A stretch of DNA of 64,000 bases, from the NCBI RefSeq assembly GCF_000725495.1, contig NZ_JNZD01000004.1, positions 310,001-374,000 of the forward strand, in the 5' to 3' direction. The notes beneath the pieces are model-generated. The model was given only the letters and a program-made list of their open reading frames with translations, searched no databases and had not been told where the DNA came from. A program made the position numbers and the translations under genes. Each line of letters starts with the position of its first letter. The stretch's first letter is position 1. Source of the DNA: Streptomyces aureus (lineage in GTDB: Bacteria > Actinomycetota > Actinomycetes > Streptomycetales > Streptomycetaceae). Below, in pieces: positions 51,814 to 59,763 of this stretch.

Positions 51814-52508
51814 GCCCGGTCGCCCCTGAGCTTGTACCCGACGCCGAACACGGTCACCAGACGCGTCGGCCGGCGCGGGTCCGCCTCGATCTTCCTGCGC
51901 AGGTTCATGATGTGCACGTCGATGGCCCGCTCGGTCGAGGCCCGGTCGATGCCCCGGGTGTGGTGCAGCAACTGCCGCCGGGAGAAAACCCGTTCGGGCT
52001 CGGCGGCCATCGCGAGGAGGATCTCGTACTCGCCCGGTGTGCACTCCACGGGGGCGCCGTCGCACAGGACCGTGTGCCGCAGCGGGTCCACGGCGATCCC
52101 CGCCGCCCTGACGACCGGGTCGCTCCCCGCGGCCCCCGCCGCCCTTCCGCCGCGCCGGAGCACCGTACGGACGCGGGCCATGAGTTCGCGCGGGCTGTAC
52201 GGCTTGGTCATGTAGTCGTCGGCGCCGAGTTCCAGGCCGAGCAGGACGTCGTCCTCGGTGGAGCGGGCGGTGAGCATGAGGACGGGGATGTCGTCGTTCT
52301 CCCGCAGGGCCCGGCAGACGCCGAAACCGTCGAGCACGGGGAGCATCAGGTCCAGGACGACGAGGTCGGGCCGGCGCCGGCGGGCCTCGTCGAGCGCGGC
52401 CGCGCCGTCGTGGACCACGGCCGCCGTATGCCCCTCGCCCAGCAGCGAACGGCGTATCAGCTCGGCCTGCTTCTCGTCGTCCTCCGCGACCAGCACATAT
52501 GCGCACAC
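51810..52508 (-). CDS. OmpR-family response regulator
   Basis: A 232-residue regulator: receiver (VAEDDEKQAE, acceptor Asp in LVVLDLMLPVLDGFG, MTKPYSPREL) and winged-helix effector (ERVFSRRQLLHHTRGIDRAS, ERAIDVHIMNLRRKIEADPR, VFGVGYKL). GTG at 52508 (VCAYVLVAEDD) is the natural start. It overlaps its kinase gene. The upstream neighbour (52744-53499) encodes an L,D-transpeptidase in the same direction. Confidence 0.93.
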   Translation of the reverse strand: MCAYVLVAEDDEKQAELIRRSLLGEGHTAAVVHDGAAALDEARRRRPDLVVLDLMLPVLDGFGVCRALRENDDIPVLMLTARSTEDDVLLGLELGADDYMTKPYSPRELMARVRTVLRRGGRAAGAAGSDPVVRAAGIAVDPLRHTVLCDGAPVECTPGEYEILLAMAAEPERVFSRRQLLHHTRGIDRASTERAIDVHIMNLRRKIEADPRRPTRLVTVFGVGYKLRGDRA

Positions 52509-52743
52509 GCGGCCGATGGTAGGTGCTCGGGCCCTCTCACCGGCCGGGGAGAGGGGCTTCCCACACCCTGACACCTTCCTGACATCCTCCGGGGACACTG
52601 GGGGCGGAGTCCGGCACGTGATGCGGCGGTCCGGTGGGCGAGTCCGGCCCGACCGGCGCACAGGTTCCGGCGGACCCGTTCACGGATCCCGGCGGACCGG
52701 TTCGCGGGACCCGGCGGACCGTCGCCGCAGGTCCGCGTGGATG

Positions 52744-53499
52744 TCAGCGTGCCAGCGAGGCCGCGTCCCCCATGACCACCACGGGGTGGAGCGCGGGGTC
52801 CAGAGCACGCATCAGCGTCACCAGATCGCCCTCGCGCAGACCGACGCAGCCGTGGGTGGGGCCGCCGTGGTCCACGTGCAGCCATATGCCCCCGCCGCGG
52901 GAGGCGCCCATCGGCCGGGTCCAGTCCAGGGGTGTGGTCCCGGGCCTGCGGTTGTAGTTGACGGCCACCACGTAGTCGAAGGACCCGTCCAGCGATTCGC
53001 CCTCGAAGCCCGTGCCCGGTGAGGTGAAGGCGCCCGAGCGGTCGTACGGCAGCCGGGTGCCGGGGTCGGGGCGCAGCCCGCCGGCGTCCGTGAGGGTGAA
53101 GACACCTATGGGGGACCTCAGGTCACCGGAGCGATGGTGGTCGGTCCAGCCCTTGAGGGCGTTGCGCGCGGGGCGCCGCGGACCGGCCCGCCAGCCCGCC
53201 TCCGTACGCTCGTACAGCACCACGCCGGACAGCGAGGAGTCCCGGTCCCTGCCGGTCACCACGACGGCCTGACGGGTCCGTGCGGGGATCGCGGCGAGGG
53301 TCCGGGGGCCGAGACCGGGCAGCCGCCCCGTCGCCGCCGCGCGCGAGGCGGTCGGCGCGGGCGCCGCTGTCGCCTCGCCGTGACGCGAGGGCGAGCCGCC
53401 GGTGCCGAGCCGCTCGGCAGCGCCGCCGCCGCAGCCGGCGAGCAGGAGGACGGAGGAGGCGACGATCGCCGCCCGGGCACGGTGTACACGGTTGATCAT
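52744..53499 (-). CDS. L,D-transpeptidase (YkuD) family lipoprotein
   Basis: A 251-residue exported lipoprotein: signal AAIVASSVLLLAGC with lipobox LLAGC, Ala/Pro/Ser linker, and a YkuD-like catalytic domain whose signature HVDHGGPTHGCVGLREGDL carries the His and Cys of the active site. LRSPIGVFTLTDAGG is the usual upstream family motif. It may form 3-3 cross-links in peptidoglycan or be a related hydrolase/transferase. It lies 235 bp upstream of the two-component system. Confidence 0.9.
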   Translation of the reverse strand: MINRVHRARAAIVASSVLLLAGCGGGAAERLGTGGSPSRHGEATAAPAPTASRAAATGRLPGLGPRTLAAIPARTRQAVVVTGRDRDSSLSGVVLYERTEAGWRAGPRRPARNALKGWTDHHRSGDLRSPIGVFTLTDAGGLRPDPGTRLPYDRSGAFTSPGTGFEGESLDGSFDYVVAVNYNRRPGTTPLDWTRPMGASRGGGIWLHVDHGGPTHGCVGLREGDLVTLMRALDPALHPVVVMGDAASLAR

Positions 53500-53633
53500 G
53501 CGTCGACCCTCGCCGACACATTTGAGGAACTCGTCAGGTCGTTCACGGTTCGCCGCGTACCCGGGATCCGGCGGATCACCGGTGCGACCTGCGATCGGCC
53601 CGCCCGGCGGCCGCCGGGACGCCTTGCGAACCG

Positions 53634-54275
53634 TCAGGCGTGGTCAACCCGTTCCGCTGGGGACACGCCCTCCCGCGAGCCGACCCATCCCAGCAGGGTC
53701 ACCGAGACGACCGCCGCGCACGCGCACCAGGTCGAGACGAACTCCGTCTCCCACAGCGCCCAGGACACCGCCGCGCCCGCGCCGGTCAGGACGCCGAGGA
53801 GCACCAGACCGCGTTCCCCGGAGAGCAGCAGCGCGCCGACGGTGGCGAACAGATAGCCCGCGACGACCAGTTCGGCCCTGGGCAGGTCGACGACGTAGCC
53901 CATGGTGTGGCCGCGGATCTCGGCCCGTGCGGGGTGCGCGGCCAGGGCGTGCGCGAGCACGGCCGCGGTCACGACCCCGGCCGCGAGCGGGAGCAGCAGC
54001 CGTCGCCGGGCATGGGCGGGTGCCGCGCAGAGCACACCCGCGGGCACCCACACGGCCAGCAGCGGAAGGGCCATCACCGCCCAGGCCACGGTCGCGGGCC
54101 CCGTACCGCCCCCGGTGTCCCAGACCTGGGCCTCGACGATCTGATGGGCGCCGAGCAGCAACGGCAGCGCGGCCAGCGGGAGATCGGCCGCGCGCCGGGC
54201 CCGGACGACGCAGGCCGCGCCGATCGCGGCGATCCCGGCACCGGCCACCAGATCGGCCGTCGCGCTCCAGCACAT
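53634..54275 (-). CDS. DUF6629-type integral membrane protein
   Basis: A 213-residue membrane protein with six or seven hydrophobic segments. It begins MCWSATADLVAGAGIAAIGA, a start I associate with the DUF6629 family of actinobacteria, and has LLLGAHQIVEAQVWDTGGG. Conserved Cys, His and Glu in the membrane region suggest metal or redox roles but nothing is known. ATG at 54275; no clear ribosome binding site. Monocistronic. Confidence 0.75.
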   Translation of the reverse strand: MCWSATADLVAGAGIAAIGAACVVRARRAADLPLAALPLLLGAHQIVEAQVWDTGGGTGPATVAWAVMALPLLAVWVPAGVLCAAPAHARRRLLLPLAAGVVTAAVLAHALAAHPARAEIRGHTMGYVVDLPRAELVVAGYLFATVGALLLSGERGLVLLGVLTGAGAAVSWALWETEFVSTWCACAAVVSVTLLGWVGSREGVSPAERVDHA

Positions 54276-54442
54276 CGCGCCCCCTGATTCCGCCCGTACG
54301 CTTCTCGTCGCTCGCGTCCCACGCTACGGCTCCACGGCGGGGGCGCCGTGTCCGGCCGCGCGCGGGACGTCCGGAAAGGGGGTCCGGACAGGAACGTCCG
54401 GAATGGAGAACGTCCGGAAGCGGAGTCCGGCCAGGCGCTTCA

Positions 54443-54471
54443 TGAAGTTTCAACAAAGCTATCCCTAGCGT
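54443..54471 (+). promoter_or_regulatory. Candidate promoter of DUF4177 gene
   Basis: TTCAACAAAG followed by CCTAGCGTCCGG (TAGCGT at 54466-54471) closely resembles the sequence at 26567-26592 upstream of the secreted protein (CCACAAAG...CCTAGCGTTCCGG). Likely a shared promoter type. Confidence 0.4.
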
Positions 54472-54555
54472 CCGGTTCGTCCCTGTGCCGCAGCCGCGAA
54501 GGGTGATTGGGTGGGCGCGGCCATGCCTACCGACACGCAGGAGAGCTTCTCAACC

Positions 54556-54774
54556 ATGAGCACCCCGTACGCCTTCGAATACAAGGTCGTCACGTTCCGC
54601 GAATCGCTGATCGGCGACGCGCTGGACAGCGACAAGCTGGAAAAGGTCCTGAACAAGCACGCCGAGGACGGGTGGGCGCTCAAGGCGATCACGGCCGCGG
54701 ACGTCAAGGGCCGCATAGGCCCCGGCGCCGTGGAGGGCCTGCTGCTCACGCTGGAGCGGCCGCGCGGCCAGTAG
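54556..54774 (+). CDS. DUF4177 domain protein
   Basis: A 72-residue protein: FEYKVVTFRESLIGDALDSD, KLEKVLNKHAEDGWALKAIT and EGLLLTLERP are the DUF4177 pattern (small beta-alpha protein of unknown role). ATG at 54556 has AGGAGAG 11 bases before; ATG 54523 and GTG 54511 are in frame upstream but less well placed. Followed by a hairpin terminator. Confidence 0.85.
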   Translation: MSTPYAFEYKVVTFRESLIGDALDSDKLEKVLNKHAEDGWALKAITAADVKGRIGPGAVEGLLLTLERPRGQ

Positions 54775-54854
54775 CCGCGTCGTGCGCGGGGAGCCGAAGC
54801 GGGAGATGCTGTTGGAGATGGGACAGCGGATCCGCAGGTGCTATGACGCCGTCG

Positions 54855-54879
54855 GAGGCCTTCCGGTACGGAGGGCCTC
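54855..54879 (+). terminator. Terminator hairpin after DUF4177 gene
   Basis: GAGGCCTTCCG pairs with CGGAGGGCCTC (one G-T wobble) around a GTA loop, 81 bp after the stop. Confidence 0.65.
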
Positions 54880-54973
54880 TCACGGCTGACCGCACGTCCG
54901 GGAAGCCCGACGAGGGCCCGGCGGCACCCCGCGCGACCGCTGCCGACCAACTCTCGGGTGAGGACGGGCGGCG

Positions 54974-55777
54974 ATGAAGAGCGACGGAACACTCCACACC
55001 GATGTCGTCACCAGCAAGTCGGTGTTCGGCGCGCCCTGCTGGGTCAGCCTCACCACCCGCGACCTGAAGGCCGCGCAGAACTTCTACACCGCGGTGCTGG
55101 GCTGGCGGTGGACACCGGGCAGCAGGATGGGCGAGAACTACCGCGTCGCGAGCGTCTCCGGGATCCCGGTCGCCGGGATCGCCGAGGTCGACTTCGTGGC
55201 CAAGGCGGCGGTCGCCTGGACCGCGTTCTTCGCCGTGGCCTCCGCCGACGAGACCGTCGCCCGCAGCCAGGAGCGGGGCGGTACGACCGCGGTGGGCCCG
55301 ATCTCGCTGCCGCCGGGCCGTGCGGCGCTGCTGGCCGACCGTGACGGCGCGGTCTTCGGGATCTGGGAGGGCGAGCTCGTGGCCGGCTGGGAACGCTGGC
55401 GCAACGCGGCCCCCTCCTTCATCCGTCTGCACACCCGCGACGCCTTCGACGCCGCCATCTTCTACGGCGAGGTACTGGGCTGGGCCTCCTCCGTCCCGGG
55501 CTGCTGCGAGGTCGACTACGAGGAGAACGAGGTCGTCCTGCGCAGCTTCGGCGACGTCGTCGCCCGGATCCACTCCGGCGCGCTCGGGGCGGCGCCCGAC
55601 CCCGCCCTGCGGCCGCACTGGCAGATCCACTTCGCGGTCGACGACGTCGAGGCCTGCGTCCGTGCGGCACGCGCCAACGGCGGGGCCGCACACCAGCAGG
55701 GCATCGGCTCGGTGGAGGCCCTGATCATCGACCCCGACGGGGCGCGCTTCTCGGTGACGTCCCGGACCGCGGAATGA
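54974..55777 (+). CDS. Two-domain VOC (glyoxalase-like) protein
   Basis: A 267-residue protein with two VOC modules: residues 15-125 (PCWVSLTTRDLKAAQNFYTA VLGW) and 140-262 (FIRLHTRDAFDAAIFYGEVL GW; WQIHFAVDDVEACVRAARAN). The pattern fits the CFP-30-like hydroxylase/glyoxalase proteins of Streptomyces; metal ligands and substrate are not evident. ATG at 54974 follows GGACGGGCGGCG. Confidence 0.85.
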   Translation: MKSDGTLHTDVVTSKSVFGAPCWVSLTTRDLKAAQNFYTAVLGWRWTPGSRMGENYRVASVSGIPVAGIAEVDFVAKAAVAWTAFFAVASADETVARSQERGGTTAVGPISLPPGRAALLADRDGAVFGIWEGELVAGWERWRNAAPSFIRLHTRDAFDAAIFYGEVLGWASSVPGCCEVDYEENEVVLRSFGDVVARIHSGALGAAPDPALRPHWQIHFAVDDVEACVRAARANGGAAHQQGIGSVEALIIDPDGARFSVTSRTAE

Positions 55778-55938
55778 CCCGGTACAGCCGCGTCCCGCGA
55801 GCGTCCTGCGGCGAACTCCTCCCGCCCACGACGCGACGGATTACTCCGTCCGGGCTCCAATGGAGGATGACGGGATACCACCGGTACGACAGGCGCCGCG
55901 ACCTCCGTGGCCGCGCGGCGACCCGATGGAGGTCCGCG

Positions 55939-56391
55939 ATGCCCACTCCTCTCCGGCTCCTGCACGCGCTCTCCCCCGAACACCGCGACCGGCTGATGGG
56001 CGTGGCCCGCGAGGTCTCCTTCCCCGCGGACGGGACGGTCTTCGAGGCGGGCGGCACCGCCGACCGCTTCTGGGTGATCCGCTCCGGAACGGTCTCGCTG
56101 TACCAGCAGGTGCTGGCCGACCGGCGGATCACCGTCGCCCAGCTCGGACCGGGCGACCTGCTCGGCTGGTCGTGGCTGTTCGCCCCGCACACCTGGGACT
56201 TCGGGGCGGAGGCGTTCAGCCCGGTGCGCGCCTACGAGTTCGACGCCGGCGAGGTACGGATCCTGTGCGACCGGGACCCGGCCCTCGAGCTGTCCCTGAC
56301 CCGGACGATCGGCGCCATCCTGGCCCACCGTCTCGAGACGACCCGGGCGGCGCTCATCGAGCACTACGCACGCCATGGCGGCGGCCGCTGA
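55939..56391 (+). CDS. Cyclic nucleotide-binding domain protein without HTH
   Basis: A 150-residue Crp/Fnr-type CNB domain: LLHALSPEHRDRLMGVAREV, VFEAGGTADRFWVIRSGTVS and LGPGDLLGWSWLFAPHTWDF. It ends after the dimer-helix region (HRLETTRAALIEHYARHG), so the DNA-binding helix-turn-helix is absent; it must act through partners. GGAGG precedes ATG at 55939. The in-frame extension back to 55774 is not supported. Confidence 0.85.
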   Translation: MPTPLRLLHALSPEHRDRLMGVAREVSFPADGTVFEAGGTADRFWVIRSGTVSLYQQVLADRRITVAQLGPGDLLGWSWLFAPHTWDFGAEAFSPVRAYEFDAGEVRILCDRDPALELSLTRTIGAILAHRLETTRAALIEHYARHGGGR

Positions 56392-56507
56392 CGGCGCTCG
56401 GCAGGGCCCCCGCGCCCGGTCCGGACCGCCTCGGCCCGCGGCCGCCGCCGCTCGCCCCCACCGCCGGTCCCGCCCGTTGTCGGACCCGGCTGCGACAGTG
56501 ATCTCTT

Positions 56508-57353
56508 ATGAACGACAACCTCGGCTCCCCGGACGCCCCCGACTCCTTCGCGCTGCTGCCCGGAGCGGTCCACTCGCCCGTGATCCTGCACGTGCCGCAC
56601 TCCTCGCGACAGATCCCGGCGCCGGTCCGCGACGGCATCCTCCTCGGCGACGCGGAACTGGAGGAGGAGTTGGACCACATCACCGACGCGCACACCGCCG
56701 AACTGGCGGCGGCCGCGGGCGAGGCGGCCGGGCTGAGACCGTGGCGGTTCGTCAACCGGCTGTCGCGGCTGGTCGTCGATCCCGAGCGTTTCCCGGACGA
56801 GCGCGAGGAGATGCTCGCGGTCGGGATGGGCGCCGTCTACACGCGCACGACCCACCGGGCCCCGCTGCGGCCCGCGGACATGGACCCGCGGCCCCTGATC
56901 GACCGCTATTTCCACCCCTACGCGCGGGCGATGACGGAGGCGGTGACCGACCGGCTGGCCGCCACCGGACGGGCCGTCATCATCGACGTGCACTCGTATC
57001 CGACGGCCCGGCTGCCCTACGAACTGCACGGCGACGGACCCCGGCCGCCGGTGTGCCTGGGGACCGACGAGTTCCACACCCCGCCGGAACTGGTCGCCAT
57101 CGCGGAGAAGGCGTTCGCCGGGCTCGGCGGTGTGGGGATCGACAGCCCGTTCTCGGGCGCGTACGTCCCCTTGCGCTACTACGAGCGCGAGCCGCAGGTC
57201 ATCGCGCTGATGGTGGAGATCCGGCGGGACACGTACATGCGGGAGCCCGGCGGCGCGGTGGGCGCCGGATTCCCGCGTCTCGTCGCCGCCCTGACGACCC
57301 TCGTGGACGCGGTGGACGAGTGGACCCGGAGCGTGTACACGGCCCACGGGTGA
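56508..57353 (+). CDS. N-formylglutamate amidohydrolase family protein
   Basis: A 281-residue hydrolase: HVPHSSRQIPAPVRD, DHITDAHTAEL, VNRLSRLVVDPERFPDEREE and IIDVHSYPTARLPYE are the N-formylglutamate amidohydrolase family motifs with His/Asp zinc ligands. Family members deformylate N-formyl-Glu of His degradation or hydrolyse related amides. No hut genes are nearby, so the substrate is uncertain. ATG at 56508 without a strong ribosome binding site. Confidence 0.88.
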   Translation: MNDNLGSPDAPDSFALLPGAVHSPVILHVPHSSRQIPAPVRDGILLGDAELEEELDHITDAHTAELAAAAGEAAGLRPWRFVNRLSRLVVDPERFPDEREEMLAVGMGAVYTRTTHRAPLRPADMDPRPLIDRYFHPYARAMTEAVTDRLAATGRAVIIDVHSYPTARLPYELHGDGPRPPVCLGTDEFHTPPELVAIAEKAFAGLGGVGIDSPFSGAYVPLRYYEREPQVIALMVEIRRDTYMREPGGAVGAGFPRLVAALTTLVDAVDEWTRSVYTAHG

Positions 57354-57492
57354 GGGCCCTGAGCGTGAACACCGGCCACGGGTACCCGGTCAGGAGCGCG
57401 TGCACAGCCCAACGCTGGCCAGGGAGCGCCCGACACCCTAGGGTCGAGGGTAAGCAAGCGCTCAGCCATCGATCCAGGGAAGGCAGGGGACC

Positions 57493-58332
57493 GTGCCGGT
57501 CGTCGACGCGTGGATGCAGCACCCCACACTCCGCCACTCCAACCACGAGATGTTCGCGTCCCTGCGCCGCTGGACCGGCCTGAGGACGCTGGAGGAGGAA
57601 CTGCCGCTCGATGTCACCCTGGCCGCGCTCGCGGCGGCCGGGGTGGACACCGCCCTGGCCTCGGCCTGGTACGGCCCCGAGGGCGCCCTGATCACCAACG
57701 ACGAGGTCGCCGCCTTCGTGGCCCGGTCGGACGGCCGGCTGCGCGGGGTCGCGGGCGCCGATCTCACCCGCCCGGTGGCCGCGGTGCGCGAACTGCGGCG
57801 GGCCGTCCAGGAGTTGGACTTCGTGGCGCTGCGGATCATTCCCTGGCTGTGGCAACTGCCGCCCACCGACAGGCTCTACTACCCGCTGTACACCGCCTGC
57901 GCCGAACTCGGCGTCCCCTTCTGCACCCAGGTCGGGCACACCGGTCCGCTGCGCCCCTCCGAGACCGGCCGGCCGATCCCGTACATCGACCAGGTCGCGC
58001 TCGACTTCCCCGAACTGACCATCGTCTGCGGACACATCGGCTACCCCTGGACCACGGAGATGATCGCGGTCGCCGACAAGCACGAGAACGTGTACATCGA
58101 CACCAGCGCCTACACCGCCCGCCGCTATCCCCCGGAGCTGGTCGCGTATCTGCGCGGCCGGGGACGCCGGAAGGTCCTGTTCGGCTCCAACTACCCCATG
58201 ATCGAGCCGAGTCGGGCCCTGGAGCACCTCGGCGAGCTCGGACTGGACGACGAGACCACCGAACTGTTCCTGTCGGGCAACGCCCGGCGCGTCTTCCGCC
58301 TCGGCGATCATTCGGGGATGCTGGAGCCCTGA
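57493..58332 (+). CDS. Amidohydrolase-2 family protein with altered metal site
   Basis: A 279-residue TIM-barrel protein of the amidohydrolase-2 (ACMSD-like) group: FCTQVGHTGPL, TIVCGHIGYPW, YIDTSAYTARRYP and KVLFGSNYPMI. The N-terminal HxH metal motif is replaced by VDAWMQHP, and the catalytic Asp in the final motif is Asn (GSNYP instead of GSDYP), so metal binding is doubtful. GTG at 57493 follows GGAAGGCAGGGGACC. It lies 34 bp before the DUF4032 gene and is likely co-transcribed. Confidence 0.82.
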   Translation: MPVVDAWMQHPTLRHSNHEMFASLRRWTGLRTLEEELPLDVTLAALAAAGVDTALASAWYGPEGALITNDEVAAFVARSDGRLRGVAGADLTRPVAAVRELRRAVQELDFVALRIIPWLWQLPPTDRLYYPLYTACAELGVPFCTQVGHTGPLRPSETGRPIPYIDQVALDFPELTIVCGHIGYPWTTEMIAVADKHENVYIDTSAYTARRYPPELVAYLRGRGRRKVLFGSNYPMIEPSRALEHLGELGLDDETTELFLSGNARRVFRLGDHSGMLEP

Positions 58333-58366
58333 CCAGCGTCGACCGTGAGGTGAGGGCAGTCCGGCC

Positions 58367-59668
58367 ATGGCTCTGCAGATCAGCGCGACCAACCCGGAGC
58401 ATCCCGCGCTCCTGCTCGAACTGCCGTGGAACCTGCCTCTGGCGGAGTGGCCCGAGCACCATCTGGTGCCGCTGCCGCGCGGCATCTCCCGGCACGTCGT
58501 GCGGTACGCGCGCGCCGGGGACGAGGTGGTGGCCGTCAAGGAACTCGCCGAACGGCCCGCGGTGCGCGAGTACGGACTGCTGCTCGGACTGGACCGGCTC
58601 GGGATACCCGCGGTCGACCCGCTCGCCGTGGTCACCGGCCGCACCGACGCGGCCGGTGAGCCCCTGGAGTCGGTGCTGATCACCCGGCACCTGGGCGGCT
58701 CGCTGCCGTACCGGTCGATGTTCGAGACCACGATGCGTCCGGCGACCATGCACCGGCTGATGGACGCGCTCGCCGTGCTGCTGGTGCGGCTGCACCTGGC
58801 CGGGTTCGCCTGGGGCGACTGCTCGCTGTCCAACACCCTGTTCCGGCGCGACGCGGGCGCGTACGCCGCCTATCTGGTCGACGCCGAGACCGGTGAGCTG
58901 CACCCGCGGCTGAGCACCGGCCAGCGGGAGTACGACCTCGATCTGGCCCGGGTGAACATCAGCGGCGAACTGCTCGACCTGGAGGCGGCCGGCGCCCTGC
59001 ACCCCTCGGTGGATCCCATCGAGTTCGGCCAGGAGATCTGCGCGCGCTACCGGGGCCTGTGGGAGGAGCTGACCCGCACGTCCGTCTACCCGGCGGGCAA
59101 GTACCACTACATCGACCGCCGCATCCGCCGGCTCAACGACCTGGGCTTCGACGTCGCCGAGATGCAGATCGCGAGCTCCTCGAACGGCGACACCGTCACC
59201 TTCGTGCCCAAGGTCGTCGACGCGGGCCACCACCAGCGCCAGCTGCTGCGGCTGACCGGGCTCGACACCGAGGAGAACCAGGCCCGCCGGCTGCTGAACG
59301 ACCTGGAGAGCTGGATGGCCACCCAGGACGACTACGCGGCGGGCTCCGCGGCGCCCGGCCGGGACGCGGGACGCCCGCACACCGCCCGGCCCGAGGTGCT
59401 CGCCCACCGCTGGGTGCGGGACGTGTTCCGGCCCGCGGTCCGGGCCGTTCCCCAGGATCTGCGCGGCTCCATGGAACCGGCCGAGCTGTACCACGAGCTC
59501 CTCGAACACCGCTGGTTCCTGTCCGAGCGCGCCCAGCACGACATCGGTCTTGACGCGGCCGTGAAGGACTACGTCACGAACATCCTGCCCCGGGCGCGCG
59601 CCCCGATCCCGGCCCCCGGGGAGGCACCGGAAGCTACCGACCGGTATCCGGTTCCCGAGCAAAGGTGA
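58367..59668 (+). CDS. DUF4032 / kinase-like protein
   Basis: A 433-residue protein with a small-molecule-kinase-like N half: VAVKELAERPAVREYGLLLG (Lys-Glu pair), catalytic-type motif FAWGDCSLSNTLFRRDAGAY and metal-type YLVDAETGE, then the DUF4032 C-terminal region (GKYHYIDRRIRRLNDLGFDV; FVPKVVDAGHHQRQLLRLTG). Members are widespread in actinobacteria, function unknown. ATG at 58367. It follows the amidohydrolase by 34 bp. Confidence 0.87.
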   Translation: MALQISATNPEHPALLLELPWNLPLAEWPEHHLVPLPRGISRHVVRYARAGDEVVAVKELAERPAVREYGLLLGLDRLGIPAVDPLAVVTGRTDAAGEPLESVLITRHLGGSLPYRSMFETTMRPATMHRLMDALAVLLVRLHLAGFAWGDCSLSNTLFRRDAGAYAAYLVDAETGELHPRLSTGQREYDLDLARVNISGELLDLEAAGALHPSVDPIEFGQEICARYRGLWEELTRTSVYPAGKYHYIDRRIRRLNDLGFDVAEMQIASSSNGDTVTFVPKVVDAGHHQRQLLRLTGLDTEENQARRLLNDLESWMATQDDYAAGSAAPGRDAGRPHTARPEVLAHRWVRDVFRPAVRAVPQDLRGSMEPAELYHELLEHRWFLSERAQHDIGLDAAVKDYVTNILPRARAPIPAPGEAPEATDRYPVPEQR

Positions 59669-59671
59669 CCG

Positions 59672-59685
59672 ATCGTACATACGAT
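59672..59685. promoter_or_regulatory. Palindrome ATCGTACATACGAT
   Basis: A perfect 6-bp inverted repeat around CA, 79 bp upstream of the receiver-TrxR fusion gene, in a locally AT-richer patch. It looks like an operator for a dimeric regulator; identity unknown. Confidence 0.45.
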
Positions 59686-59763
59686 TGGCTCTGTATCCGC
59701 CCGGCGGCGCCCCGGTGTCCGCCCGTCCGGATACGCAACTGACCTGCTCGGGGTGGGAGAGGT

